64,000 bases of DNA. It comes from Nostoc sp. NMS2 (GTDB lineage Bacteria > Cyanobacteriota > Cyanobacteriia > Cyanobacteriales > Nostocaceae). Where the stretch lies: assembly GCF_017115105.1 (NCBI RefSeq), contig NZ_JABXKH010000163.1, positions 19,214 through 83,213 of the forward strand, given 5' to 3'. The position numbers were made by a program, and so were the translations under genes. Shown here one piece after another: positions 42,717-51,749 of this stretch. Position 1 is the stretch's first letter. Every line of letters starts with the position of its first letter. Under the pieces are notes generated by a model. The model saw only the letters and a program-made list of their open reading frames with translations. It ran no database searches and was not told the DNA's origin.

Positions 42717-43676
42717 CTAACTTTGTAATAATCTGTAAATTATTCCACTAATAATTGCAGCAGTAGGTAAAGTTAAAATCCACGATAATAATATCTGATA
42801 AAAAACACGCATATTGGCTTTTTTTTCAGTCAAACCGACTCCAAAAATAGAACCAACTGAAACATGAGTAGTGGAAACAGGAAGTCCAAACAGACTAGCT
42901 GCAATGACTAGAATTCCAGTGACTATATTTGCTGATAAGCCTTGGGGATGATTCAATGAGGTAATTTTTTCACTCATGGTGATAGCAACTTTTTGGGAGT
43001 TGAGTAAACCGCCAAGTGCCATTGCGATCGCAATCGTGATCATTCCTCCCTGAACTGAAAAATACTCAATAACTAGAATGAGTGAGGAAATCTTGGGGGT
43101 ATCATTTAATCCTCTTGCAAAACTCACAACTCCAGCGCTGAGAAAATGGCAAGTATCAATCATTTTCTGATTGACTGGTAGGTTCCATTTGGAATTGATA
43201 TAGCCAGATAAGCTGTAAATTCCTGCTCCGAAGGGAATAGCAATGATCGGACTGAGAAATAAAGGCAAAACAAAGGAAGTTCCCAAAACTGCAAAATTAA
43301 CTTTGAGTCCGATCGCAACTAATCCAGCGCCAACCAGCGCACCTGTTAGACTGTGAGTTGTGGAAATGGGAAACCCCATGAGGGTGGCTATTAGTACAGT
43401 TAAACCAGCTGCGATCGCAACTGCGATATGAAACTCTGGTGCATTAGCGATCGCATCAGGCAGTAGTCCTTTACCAGAGAAGTTTTTAATTAGCGTACTT
43501 GCTAAAAAAGTTGCGGTGACTGCACCACCAAAAGTTGTGAAAGTTGCCCACAAAATTGCTGTTTGATAGCTGCTGGTTCGGCTACCAAACAACGTTGCCA
43601 CCCCTTTAAAGTTGTCATTGGCACCATTAGAATATGCTAAAAAAAGCGTAGCGATAAATAAACTAATTAACAACAT
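42717..43676 (-). CDS. PiT-family inorganic phosphate permease in the arsenosugar cluster
   Basis: A 319-residue PHO4-type permease with the duplicated signature (SNGANDNFKGVATLFG near the N-terminus and SFARGLNDTPK in the second half) and about ten membrane segments; FPISTTHSLTG and LPVSTTHVSVG are the paired family motifs. It moves phosphate, and by analogy arsenate, with a cation. Its place between arsM and arsS suggests it handles arsenic or balances phosphate during arsenic exposure; this is inference. A short repeat-containing gap of 132 bases separates it from arsM. Confidence 0.9.
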   Translation of the reverse strand: MLLISLFIATLFLAYSNGANDNFKGVATLFGSRTSSYQTAILWATFTTFGGAVTATFLASTLIKNFSGKGLLPDAIANAPEFHIAVAIAAGLTVLIATLMGFPISTTHSLTGALVGAGLVAIGLKVNFAVLGTSFVLPLFLSPIIAIPFGAGIYSLSGYINSKWNLPVNQKMIDTCHFLSAGVVSFARGLNDTPKISSLILVIEYFSVQGGMITIAIAMALGGLLNSQKVAITMSEKITSLNHPQGLSANIVTGILVIAASLFGLPVSTTHVSVGSIFGVGLTEKKANMRVFYQILLSWILTLPTAAIISGIIYRLLQS

Positions 43677-43808
43677 TTTGGGGTTATAAAGGAAGAAGTC
43701 ATAATCGAGAATTCAGAATCCAGAATGCAATGAGTGAAATATTCAAATTTTACATTCATTCCCCAGTCGCACAGAATTATTCTGACTCCTGAATTCTTTC
43801 TTAAGCAA

Positions 43809-44777
43809 TTAACAGCAACCACCACCGCTATAGTGCCAGGTTGACTTGGTAACAATTATTTCTGCTGACTTGATAGCGGCAAGTTTAGCAGCAGTTTTAT
43901 CACACACGGCTGCGGGAATACCTCGCTGGAGTAAATGTCCGGCTGAGTCGTCGAAGAAGGGTTCCGAGCCAGCATAAATTGCTGTTTTTCCCGTGAAAAT
44001 ACAAGCACCATCTTCTGGAATAGCAACTTTAAAAGAGACAGAATCCAGGCTTTCTAAAAGTAGGTGTTCGTCTAAATTATAAGTCTGGGAATCTAGTAAA
44101 CGATAAGGACGACGAGCGCGAATTTCAACTTGACCAAAACCAGCATTTGTAATCCGTTCAGTATACTCTTGATATGTGAGTGCGCCTGATAAACACATAG
44201 CTCTGAGTCGTTCATCTTGTTGAAGATGTGCTGGAATTTGACTAGTGGCAATGGGATCGCTCATCTGCAAACGTCCGCCTGGTTTTAATACCCGATAGGC
44301 TTCTTTTAAAGCACGGTTTAAATCTTCTGGTTCAAAGATGTTGAAAAGGCAATTCTGCGCCACGATATCGACGCTAGCATCAGCAACGGGTAAGTTAAAA
44401 GCATCGCCTTCGCGGATTTCTACAAAACTCGTGTCAAACCACGGGTTTTCTTGAGCAGAAATTTCCAGATTGCGTGCGGCTGCTTCCCGCATGGCTCCAA
44501 CCGGTTCAACGGCAATTACAGCACCTGCATAGCGGGAAAAATAAGCGAATTGCAACGCTTCTAAGCCGCCACCAACGCCGACATAAAGCACAGTAGGTTG
44601 CTTTCCTAGTTCGGTGGAGTGAACACTAGTGCCACAACCATAGTTCATTTCCTGCATAGCCAAAGGAATTTTCAACCCTGGTAGTTGCAGGGGTGTACTT
44701 TGCACACAACAAAGTCCAACTTGCGGGGTTTCGGCAACTTCGCGGTAGAATTGCGCTGCTGTTTCTAGATAGGTCAT
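43809..44777 (-). CDS. arsM: Arsenite S-adenosylmethionine methyltransferase ArsM (arsenosugar type)
   Basis: A 322-residue class I methyltransferase. SAM motif LYVGVGGGLEALQFAYFSR near 65, acidic motif AVEPVGAM, and cysteines placed as in arsenic methyltransferases (VGLCCVQS near 23, RAMCLSGALTY near 196) plus a C-terminal GGGCC. QNCLFNIFEPEDL and GGRLQMSDPIA are characteristic of the arsenosugar-associated ArsM group. It methylates arsenite to dimethyl species that ArsS then uses. It is the first gene of the cluster, with the regulator gene 316 bases upstream; no ArsR is visible. Confidence 0.9.
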   Translation of the reverse strand: MTYLETAAQFYREVAETPQVGLCCVQSTPLQLPGLKIPLAMQEMNYGCGTSVHSTELGKQPTVLYVGVGGGLEALQFAYFSRYAGAVIAVEPVGAMREAAARNLEISAQENPWFDTSFVEIREGDAFNLPVADASVDIVAQNCLFNIFEPEDLNRALKEAYRVLKPGGRLQMSDPIATSQIPAHLQQDERLRAMCLSGALTYQEYTERITNAGFGQVEIRARRPYRLLDSQTYNLDEHLLLESLDSVSFKVAIPEDGACIFTGKTAIYAGSEPFFDDSAGHLLQRGIPAAVCDKTAAKLAAIKSAEIIVTKSTWHYSGGGCC

Positions 44778-45093
44778 GCAATTTTGGATTTTGGATTTTG
44801 GATTATGACAGCTTTGTGCATCCTAATATAATTAACCCTAAGTTGGATGAGTTTTTACTCAGATTGCCAAAAATCCCAAAGCTTTCTAAAATAGAAAGCT
44901 TTGGGGTTTTACCGTTATTTGATACTGAAAGGAAGATGAGGGAGACAAGGGGGATGAGGGAGCTGAGAGACAAGGAGGACAAGGAGGACAAGGGGGAATT
45001 ATTGAATAGTCTCTTCTTTGTCTCCCCCCTCTTCCTTGTCTCCCTTGTCTCTTCATTCATGCCCAATTAATTCCCAATTCCCAATTCCCAAAT
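44778..45093. repeat. Intergenic G-rich repeat and inverted copy
   Basis: 44938-45000 is a purine tract (GACAAGGAGGACAAGGAGGA) of 9-bp-like units, and 45019-45056 is its pyrimidine complement (TCCTTGTCTCCCTTGTCTC), so the transcript could fold into a long hairpin. A terminator-like palindrome at 44875-44905 is listed separately. Confidence 0.7.
44875..44905 (-). terminator. Terminator downstream of the response regulator
   Basis: CCCAAAGCTTTCTA and TAGAAAGCTTTGGG form a 14-bp perfect stem with a three-base loop; on the minus strand GATTTTTGG follows. It lies about 190 bases after the regulator stop and before arsM, so it should separate the two transcripts. T bases also follow on the plus strand, so it may be bidirectional. 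Confidence 0.75.
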
Positions 45094-45768
45094 TCAATCA
45101 TGCAATGTGTAACCGACACCACTCACAGTTTGAATGAGACACTTTTCGTTATTGGCTTCAAGTTTGAGACGCAGGTAGCGGATATGAAATTCGATGATGT
45201 TGGCATCGCCCATGAAGTCGTAAGCCCAAACTTCTTGTAAAATGCGATCGCAGGTAATTAACTGTCGTGGATGGGCCAGTAAATATTCCAGTAAATCAAA
45301 TTCTTTAACAGTTAACTCAATTAACCTGCAATCTCGGTACACTTGGCGCGTGCGACGATTTAAACTCAGGTCTTCAAATTCTAAAACATCTGCGCCGTCT
45401 ACTTGCCGATTTCTTCGCAGGTGAGCGCCAACTCTGGCTAATAATTCATCAACGCTGAAGGGTTTAACGAGGTAATCATCAGCACCAGCGTCTAAGCCTA
45501 TAATGCGATCGCTTACTTCATCTTTAACAGTTAATAAGATTATGGGCAATTTATCACTAATACTTCGCAGGCGGTGGCAAATTTCTGACCCCGATAAGCC
45601 AGGCAACACCCAGTCTACAATTACTAAATCTAGATGTAACTCACGCGCTGCGGTGAGTGCAGTTAATCCATCGTAGGCAATACTGACTTGATAGCCTTCA
45701 TAATTTAATTCTAATTCGACAAATCGCGCCAGTTTGACTTCATCTTCAACCAGTAAGATGTGCGTCAT
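45094..45768 (-). CDS. OmpR/PhoB-family DNA-binding response regulator
   Basis: A 224-residue two-domain regulator: receiver (1-120) with acidic pocket ILLVEDE, phospho-acceptor Asp in LVIVDWVLPG (about 53), Thr in LLTVKDE and Lys in LVKPFS; then a winged helix-turn-helix (about 128-222) with LTVKEFDLLEYLLAHPRQLI and SGVGYTLHD. It regulates transcription after phosphorylation by a histidine kinase not present nearby (orphan). It lies upstream of arsM, but a strong stem-loop between them argues against one operon. The target genes are unknown. Confidence 0.95.
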   Translation of the reverse strand: MTHILLVEDEVKLARFVELELNYEGYQVSIAYDGLTALTAARELHLDLVIVDWVLPGLSGSEICHRLRSISDKLPIILLTVKDEVSDRIIGLDAGADDYLVKPFSVDELLARVGAHLRRNRQVDGADVLEFEDLSLNRRTRQVYRDCRLIELTVKEFDLLEYLLAHPRQLITCDRILQEVWAYDFMGDANIIEFHIRYLRLKLEANNEKCLIQTVSGVGYTLHD

Positions 45769-45962
45769 GATGATGTTAATGATTTCAGCAGGGTACGGTA
45801 AGCAACAATCCGGTCTGGAAACACTTTAGGGAGGTGTCAGCTACTTACATAGCCAAACATCTAAATTAGGTGTACGTTAGCTTAGTATAAACCTGAGTAA
45901 GTAACAACAGTATATTTGCAAATACCGATGGCTGCTTAATCAAAGAACGATCAAACTGACTA

Positions 45963-46250
45963 TTAGCAGTAGGCTGTGACATCTTCACCGCATTCATCGG
46001 CAAGATAACAGAGCGCTTTAAAACGCAAACCAACTACTTCCTCGTATAGGGGATTTAATTTACACATCGGAGGAATGTGAAATAGCTTCCGACCAAACAG
46101 CTTGATATCTTGCTCAAAGGGACACTGGGCAGGAATAGCTTTGCACAAGAAATGAGCCAATTTGGAGTTATGAATTTCTATCGTTTCCAACCACTCGCGC
46201 ACTGGGTGCAGTAAATCATTGTGTAACCGGACTTGAGTAAAACTTGTCAT
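45963..46250 (-). CDS. Mo-dependent nitrogenase C-terminal family protein, copy 1
   Basis: About 95 residues from ATG 46250 (MTSFTQVRLHNDLLHPVREW); the frame extends upstream to 46319 but that part is less conserved with copy 2. Contains the family core AIPAQCPFEQDIKLFGRKLF, HIPPMCKLNPLYEEVVGLRF and KALCYLADECGED. The family is named for fusion or association with Mo nitrogenase in cyanobacteria; a molecular function has not been established to my knowledge. Five conserved cysteines suggest metal or redox chemistry. Paralogous to the gene at 52389, about 70% identical in the core by eye. Confidence 0.88.
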   Translation of the reverse strand: MTSFTQVRLHNDLLHPVREWLETIEIHNSKLAHFLCKAIPAQCPFEQDIKLFGRKLFHIPPMCKLNPLYEEVVGLRFKALCYLADECGEDVTAYC

Positions 46251-46319
46251 AATTTTTAACCTTAATAATTTCAAACTAGATTGAGTTTGTTGTATTTGAA
46301 CCTCTATGAATACATACAC

Positions 46320-46800
46320 TTAGGTTCTATAGTTTTATGCACTGATTCCTAGTTCGTTCGTTCTCTACAAAGATAGAATGAGTCTCTAGGTACACTGTAA
46401 ACTACACATTCAAGGATCAAAATTCCTGATAATTTATTCCATTTCCAAAAACTTTTGCAACAAATGAATCGGCTAAGTAAGTTGGTAGAAATAAACCAAA
46501 TTATGTTACGAAACGTAAATAGGCTTAAAGCCCTTACTAATGACCAATACTTCGACTTACCTCGACTTCGCTCGGCACAAGTCGCTCAGTACAAGTGACA
46601 AAGAACAAATGACAGCCTCCGCCAGTTAGCTTTAATTGCGCCAACCGACTTAAAGCTGTACCTCACTGGGTTGAGAACCGCTATATTGTGCCAAACGCTA
46701 GGCTAGATATGCCGGACTGCAAAACTAGAACCAAATTCTTGGAGGCGCAGCTAAACTTACCCTAAAAAAGCATCAAGCCTTAAGGAAGCTGCGAAAACTT
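46320..46800. repeat. Intergenic stretch with several dispersed repeats
   Basis: 46538-46612 repeats the composite seen at 31001-31090 (TAATGACCAATACTTCGACTT, CTCGACTTCGCTCGGCACAA). 46621-46646 is the second copy of the 26-bp repeat at 41612. AAGTTGGT (about 46480) and ACCGACTT (about 46644) may be the inverted ends of one roughly 170-bp element. No gene is seen. Confidence 0.7.
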
Positions 46801-47418
46801 ATGACTGATAACTTCTTAAGTAACAAAAAGCTACTTTTTGACCGATGGGCACCAAGTTACGACTGGCTCTTTCCTTCAGTATTTTATCGAGCCGTTCACA
46901 AACGGTTGCTAGAGTACGTCGATTTACCAAAGCCAGCAAATGTACTTGATATCGGTTGTGGTACTGGGCGCTTACTTGAGCGCCTTGCTACTCAGTTTCC
47001 CGACCTGCAAGGCACTGGATTGGATTTCTCTGCTAATATGTTGCGGTTAGCAAGACAGAGCAACCACCACCGTCCACGTTTAATTTACATTGAGGGCAAA
47101 GCTGAGTCTCTTCCCTTTGCTGATGGTCAATTTGATGCTGTTTTCAGCACTATCAGCTTCTTGCACTATTTGGAACCTAAACAGGTAGTTAGTGAGATAG
47201 CACGGGTACTTTCTCCCGGTGGACGCTTCTACTTAGTTGACATTACTTCTACAAAAGAGACAGAACCTCAATTATTGCCACTCTCTCCTCGTGGAATTAG
47301 ACTCTACAGCCCTAATCAACGTCAACTTCTTGGCTCTTCTGCGGGGCTATTGTGTTTGAATCACCACTATCTATTAGGGCCAGTCTTACTAACAATTTTT
47401 GCTAAACCTCCGATTTGA
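46801..47418 (+). CDS. Class I SAM-dependent methyltransferase
   Basis: A 205-residue methyltransferase (Methyltransf_11/UbiE-like): VLDIGCGTGRLLERLA motif I near 48, GLDFSANMLRLAR, DAVFSTISFLHYL and VLSPGGRFYLVD. Substrate unknown. The start ATG follows AAGGAAGCTGCG. It is monocistronic and divergent from the nitrogenase-associated gene, across a repeat-rich gap. A small molecule rather than RNA substrate is likely, but this rests on family resemblance only. Confidence 0.88.
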   Translation: MTDNFLSNKKLLFDRWAPSYDWLFPSVFYRAVHKRLLEYVDLPKPANVLDIGCGTGRLLERLATQFPDLQGTGLDFSANMLRLARQSNHHRPRLIYIEGKAESLPFADGQFDAVFSTISFLHYLEPKQVVSEIARVLSPGGRFYLVDITSTKETEPQLLPLSPRGIRLYSPNQRQLLGSSAGLLCLNHHYLLGPVLLTIFAKPPI

Positions 47419-47499
47419 CATAGGGAATAGGGAATGGGGAATGGGAGATAGTCAAAGATTGGAAACATCTTGTATCAAGCCTTGTTCTATATATCTTAA

Positions 47500-47538
47500 T
47501 TACGAATTACGAATTACGAATTACGAATTACGAATTAT
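47500..47538. repeat. Heptamer tandem repeat (ACGAATT)n containing a stop codon
   Basis: About five copies of TTACGAA; the minus-strand GNAT gene terminates at 47528-47530 within it. Confidence 0.9.
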
Positions 47539-48019
47539 CTCGATGTTCCATAAATACCACAGGAACTTTGAGCAGCCTTTTAGCTAATTGCGAAAATCTA
47601 AATTTATCGTTGAGCGTAGACAAGCCTGTTGTTCTAGGAAATTGTGGCAAGTCTTCAAAAGATATTGGCACAAAGTTAAAGCGACTATAAAACTGTGCCA
47701 ATCGTTCACCTAAACATTCAAGATAAAGTGGTTGTGTTGCTGTATTAATCAAATGCTGCGTTAGCAAAGTACCCAAACCGCGACCTCTCCAAGCTGATGC
47801 AACGACTAAACTACCAAGTTCTTGTGCCCCTGAAAAATTACGTAGCTGTCCGCAAGCTACAAGATTATCACCGCATTCAATTACCCAAAATTGCTGCCAG
47901 TTTAATTGGGTTGGGTCGAGTTTCGCTGAGAATACCAGCAATCGAATCGACCACTTATCTGCAAAGGTTGCCTTGCGAAGAACACATCCAGATGGTAACG
48001 ATGGATTGCTCTGGTTCAT
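47528..48019 (-). CDS. GNAT-family N-acetyltransferase
   Basis: A 163-residue acetyltransferase: beta bulge and acetyl-CoA loop in ELGSLVVASAWRGRGLGTLL (R-G-x-G-L/G motif near 88), with the preceding LVACGQLRNF strand and the C-terminal YSRFNFVPI segment. It transfers an acetyl group to an unknown amine. The last residues and the TAA stop are in an ACGAATT heptamer array, so the native C-terminus may have been altered. It is convergent with the methyltransferase gene. Confidence 0.88.
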   Translation of the reverse strand: MNQSNPSLPSGCVLRKATFADKWSIRLLVFSAKLDPTQLNWQQFWVIECGDNLVACGQLRNFSGAQELGSLVVASAWRGRGLGTLLTQHLINTATQPLYLECLGERLAQFYSRFNFVPISFEDLPQFPRTTGLSTLNDKFRFSQLAKRLLKVPVVFMEHRDNS

Positions 48020-48460
48020 TAATTACACTTTGATAGTTGGGATCATAATCATCACACGATATTATTCACATATAGGACTCCTATTTGATTTTTGAACCAA
48101 TTAAGTACCAATCGAAAAGGCTTATTCCCTACTCCCCACTCCCTACTCCCACCCTACGCAAGTGAGTTCAATAATCAAAGCGGATTAATATAGATCATTT
48201 GCCATTTTCTGTCAACTATCAATAAAGCTATTTTAAAAGCATCTCGGATATCAAATCTGTTCTCAGTTGTCCTTTAACGACAGCAAGCATTCTAAGGTTA
48301 GCAAATTCCATAGTTATAGATTTTTGTCATCATATATGAGTAGTACTAAACAATACTTCCGATAGAGGGACAATCAGCGATAACTAGATTCTGGATAGAT
48401 GTACTCAAACTCTTAATCTTCTTAAGATAATCCTAAGAATAAATAATTAGGAATGTAATC
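48020..48460. other. 441-base intergenic stretch, mostly featureless
   Basis: A pyrimidine heptamer tract (TACTCCCCACTCCCTACTCC) at about 48128-48152 is the only recognisable element. It should hold promoters for the divergent GNAT and small-protein genes. Confidence 0.5.
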
Positions 48461-48655
48461 ATGGCTGAAAAACAAAAACCTGATAATCAAGAAACTACGC
48501 CTACTTCTTCTGGCGGCTACCAAACCCCCATCGACGAAAATATCCGCAAAACTGGTGATGCTGAAAAGAGTGATGCTAAACCCAGTGCTACACCAGAAGC
48601 ACCAGGAGAGGATGGTATAGCAGGTAGCCCCAATCAGGGAACTGAGTCACGTTAA
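48461..48655 (+). CDS. Small hydrophilic, probably disordered protein
   Basis: 64 residues (MAEKQKPDNQETTPTSSGGY...), with no hydrophobic core, rich in Pro, Glu, Asp, Ser and Gly. AGGAATG precedes the ATG and a good terminator follows directly, so it looks like a true gene rather than a chance frame. Such short hydrophilic proteins are often stress-related, but no family is recognised here. Confidence 0.65.
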   Translation: MAEKQKPDNQETTPTSSGGYQTPIDENIRKTGDAEKSDAKPSATPEAPGEDGIAGSPNQGTESR

Positions 48656-48669
48656 TTGGTTTTAATTTT

Positions 48670-48702
48670 CCCAAGTTTGAATAATCTTCTTGGGTTTTTT
48701 TA
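48670..48702 (+). terminator. Rho-independent terminator of the small-protein gene
   Basis: CCCAAG and CTTGGG pair around a loop (TTTGAATAATCTT), followed by a run of seven T. It lies about 15 bases after the stop. Confidence 0.85.
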
Positions 48703-49309
48703 GTAACCCCGATTTACTAAAGCTTGGGTGGATAATTGTGCTTTATATCACGATTATTCACTCATTTTTGTTGTGTGAGAACGTAGTGCGCTAAGTGTGT
48801 AGGTGCAGCCCCAATACTGCTCGGTTAAGGGACTTCCAAATAAAAAAATACTCAACTACTTATTGTGGGGCGGACATCTTGTCCACCCCACAAGATTGGA
48901 TAATTTATTTCTTGTCAGTCCCAACAAAGCCCTGAAAATGTTGGGTTTCGTTCTTCAACCCAACCTACCTGGAGTAGTTTTGCATTTTGGCATTGTTATG
49001 TATTTTATTTTACCTCTTACTAAAAAAATGATTTTTATTCACTTAGTTAATGTTTATGCAAATCTATACGCTGTAGGGCAATTCGTGAATTACCCATAGG
49101 GTAAATCGAGGCTTTCACTGCTTTTTTGCGTACTGAAGTTTGTCAGCACAGTGTTAAGGAAAAATCACCTATCCCTGAAAATCTGCTAAACTTCATGATT
49201 CTTAATCATGCCAGCCTCCTCTAGTGGCTGACAGAAGTCCCACAATCCAATAGGCTGATCTTAAAGTGATGATTTTTCACTGAGTCGTTAAGAACTACGT
49301 ATACAGAAA
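48703..49309. repeat. Intergenic stretch with MITE-related fragments
   Basis: CAATACTGCTCGGTTAAGG at 48812-48830 is an end of the MITE family described at 20872. A TTGTGGGGCGG/CCACCCCACAA hairpin (about 48861-48892) and TGTTGGGTTTCGTTCTTCAA-CCCAACCTACC (about 48940-48972), also found inside the element at 54267, follow. No matching right end was found. A 98-codon plus-strand frame over it has no coding character. Confidence 0.6.
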
Positions 49310-49639
49310 ATGTCTCTTAAAATAGTCCAGAATTTTGATGGCAGTTTCACTCTTGAAGCACAAGCCCAAGAAACTTTATTCAATTTATTGACAAGCGATG
49401 CTTTCTTAAACCAAATTCGTCAACAATTGCAGTGTGAGCAAGTTAAATTTACAGAATTACTTTTCCAACCAGTTCCTTATAGCTTAACTACAACTAAAGG
49501 AATGCCAGCAGAATTTGAAAAGTATCATGAATCTGATGAATATGCCATTATCAATGTACCACCAAATTTCATGTTTAGTGCTAAAATTTTTAAACCCAGT
49601 CGTCTTTGTGCAATTTACCAAAAATTCGGTAATGGGTAA
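49310..49639 (+). CDS. Hypothetical protein upstream of a GIY-YIG gene
   Basis: A 109-residue protein of no family I recognise (MSLKIVQNFDGSFTLEAQAQ...). Mixed alpha/beta composition and no membrane segment. It ends 55 bases before the GIY-YIG gene and 650 bases before the kinase, all on one strand, so they may be a unit. Base composition is ordinary for the window. Confidence 0.6.
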   Translation: MSLKIVQNFDGSFTLEAQAQETLFNLLTSDAFLNQIRQQLQCEQVKFTELLFQPVPYSLTTTKGMPAEFEKYHESDEYAIINVPPNFMFSAKIFKPSRLCAIYQKFGNG

Positions 49640-49694
49640 TTTGAAAGATAGTTTTTCCATTCTGAAGGCAAATAGTAAGTTTAATATTTGATGT

Positions 49695-50243
49695 ATGGCT
49701 CTTGAAACGAATCTTTCTTCCTTGGCTGCCCTGGAATACATTCATTACATTGATGATAGCGGTCAATTACCCGAACAATTTCAAGGTAAAATCGGGGTAT
49801 ATGCTATTTTTGACCAAGAAAAAGGGCTGCAATTTGTAGGATACTCTCGTGATGTTTATCTCAGCCTCAAGCAGCATTTAGTCCGTCAGCCACAGCAATG
49901 CTATTGGGTTAAAGTTCAAACTATTGAACGCCCTAGTCGCACAATTTTAGAAAATACTGAAAATGCTTGGATTGCTGAAAATGGCAGTGTACCTTGGGGA
50001 AATGGGGATAACAAGGAAAAATGGACTCATCCTATTGATGTCAAATTGATAATGACACCTGAAGAACAGGCAAAATATCAAAATCCAGCTAATGATGAAT
50101 TAGCACAAATAAAAATTATTAAAAATGTGGCGCGAAGAGTAGAAGCAGAAATTTCAACGCAATTACTAGAAGTGCGTGGTTTGCAAATGCAAATTCGCTT
50201 CAATCCTAAATTGAAAGAAGAAGGTTTACTAGATTTGAAATGA
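49695..50243 (+). CDS. GIY-YIG nuclease-family protein
   Basis: A 182-residue protein. IGVYAIFDQEKGLQFVGYSRDVYLSLKQHL (residues about 33-62) fits GIY (as GVY) and YIG (as FVG), with the Arg in YSRD; a Glu in NTENAWIAENG (about 95) could be the metal ligand. The C-terminal half is helical and charged. Many stand-alone cyanobacterial members have no known target. It is followed by the kinase gene after 48 bases, a spacing compatible with cotranscription. A nuclease role is likely from the motif but unproven. Confidence 0.82.
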   Translation: MALETNLSSLAALEYIHYIDDSGQLPEQFQGKIGVYAIFDQEKGLQFVGYSRDVYLSLKQHLVRQPQQCYWVKVQTIERPSRTILENTENAWIAENGSVPWGNGDNKEKWTHPIDVKLIMTPEEQAKYQNPANDELAQIKIIKNVARRVEAEISTQLLEVRGLQMQIRFNPKLKEEGLLDLK

Positions 50244-50291
50244 AGGTTGTTTTGGGAAAACTATCTTTATGAATATCGCTTATAATCTTCC

Positions 50292-51749
50292 ATGACAATA
50301 CAGCTGCTGAACGATCGCTATCAAGTTATCCGCACACTGGGCGCTGGTGGGTTTGGTGAAACCTATCTAGCTGAAGATACCTATATGCCCTCAAAGCGCC
50401 GTTGTGTGGTTAAACAGCTAAGACCAATTCACAACAATCCCCAAATTTACCAGTTGGTGCAAGAGAGGTTTCAACGGGAAGCAGCTATTCTCGAAGAACT
50501 TGGTGGCGCAAATGACCAAATTCCAGCATTGTATGCCTATTTTTCCTCTGGCGGACAATTTTACTTAGTTCAGGAGTGGGTTGAAGGTGATACCCTAACT
50601 GGAAAAGTTCAAAAGCAGGGGCTATTTAGTGAAGGCGCTGTCCAGGAATTATTCATGAATTTATTACCCGTCCTGGATTATGTTCACTCTAAGCATATCG
50701 TTCACCGCGATATTAAACCGGATAACATCATTGTGCGTCATCGTGATGGTAAACCAGTGTTGATTGATTTTGGCGCTATCCGAGAGTCAATGGGAACCGT
50801 AGTAAATTCTCAAGGCAATCCTACCAGTTCGATTGTGATTGGTACACCTGGCTATATGCCGAGTGAACAAGCCGCAGGTAGGCCAGTTTATTCGAGTGAT
50901 TTATACAGTTTAGGAATGACGATAATTTATTTACTCACTGGTAAACAGGCGCAACAACTAGAGACGGATTCACAGACGGGTGAAATTGTGTGGCGACAGT
51001 ATGCGAGTCATGTTAGTCCAATCATAGCAGGAGCGATTGATAAAGCGATCGCATATCATCCGCGCGATCGCTACCCCACAGCTAGAGCAATGCTGGATAC
51101 TTTGCAGAACATAGCAAATCCAATTCCACCAACGCAACCCATCTTGACTCAACCGACTATAGTTTCTGCACCGCCACCTCAGACATTGCCTGTCAAACCA
51201 CAGCCTAATCCTCAAGGTAATAGTCAGAATAATATCCTTATGGGCAGTTTGATTGCAGGTGGGCTAATCGGTGCATCTGTGATTATTAGCCAGATATTAA
51301 CAAAACCTACTCAATCTACAGCAGACAAAACGGTGTTACCTTCAGAAACACCGTCAACTGTCACAAGCCCCGTGATAAAAACTCCTAAATTTATCCCAAC
51401 TACCCCATCTGTTCCTACTCAAATTACACCTGCCCCAACGACACCGCCAGTTGATACCACAGCTGTCAACACTTATTTATGGCTTTCCCAAAGACTTGTA
51501 ACTGATGCAGATTTAGATGGTAAAGACGGTTTTGAACTAGATATTATGCGAAATTCGATTTTTGCTAGTCACGGCCGCGGTTTTGATACTCCTGAATTAC
51601 AAAATTACTTTAATAACCAACCTTGGTATCGTCCTATATATTCACCACAAGCATTTCCATCTAAACTGCTGTCAAAATTAGAGCAACAGAATGTTGAGTA
51701 TATCAACAAATATCAAGATCGTTATGGCTTGAGATATTTTAAGAAATAA
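50292..51749 (+). CDS. Membrane-anchored Ser/Thr protein kinase with C-terminal YARHG domain
   Basis: A 485-residue PknB-like kinase: GAGGFGETYLAED glycine loop, VVKQL Lys, HRDIKPDN catalytic loop (about 139), IDFGAIRE, and GTPGYMPSEQAAG activation segment. A Pro/Gln-rich linker leads to one membrane helix (about 315-335, LMGSLIAGGLIGASVIISQI), then Thr/Pro-rich spacer and a YARHG domain (about 400-480; here FASHGRGF) on the extracytoplasmic side. So it has a receptor-kinase layout, sensing outside and phosphorylating inside. Ligand and substrates are unknown. Confidence 0.93.
   Translation: MTIQLLNDRYQVIRTLGAGGFGETYLAEDTYMPSKRRCVVKQLRPIHNNPQIYQLVQERFQREAAILEELGGANDQIPALYAYFSSGGQFYLVQEWVEGDTLTGKVQKQGLFSEGAVQELFMNLLPVLDYVHSKHIVHRDIKPDNIIVRHRDGKPVLIDFGAIRESMGTVVNSQGNPTSSIVIGTPGYMPSEQAAGRPVYSSDLYSLGMTIIYLLTGKQAQQLETDSQTGEIVWRQYASHVSPIIAGAIDKAIAYHPRDRYPTARAMLDTLQNIANPIPPTQPILTQPTIVSAPPPQTLPVKPQPNPQGNSQNNILMGSLIAGGLIGASVIISQILTKPTQSTADKTVLPSETPSTVTSPVIKTPKFIPTTPSVPTQITPAPTTPPVDTTAVNTYLWLSQRLVTDADLDGKDGFELDIMRNSIFASHGRGFDTPELQNYFNNQPWYRPIYSPQAFPSKLLSKLEQQNVEYINKYQDRYGLRYFKK

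Noticed and set aside
44778..45093. Frames in both directions between arsM and the response regulator
   Set aside because: They come from a purine-rich repeat and its inverted copy (KEDKEDKGE, SSLSSLSL), not from a gene.
48803..49099. 98-codon plus-strand frame
   Set aside because: It reads through MITE end and hairpin repeats; the C-terminal part is AT-rich with no coding pattern.
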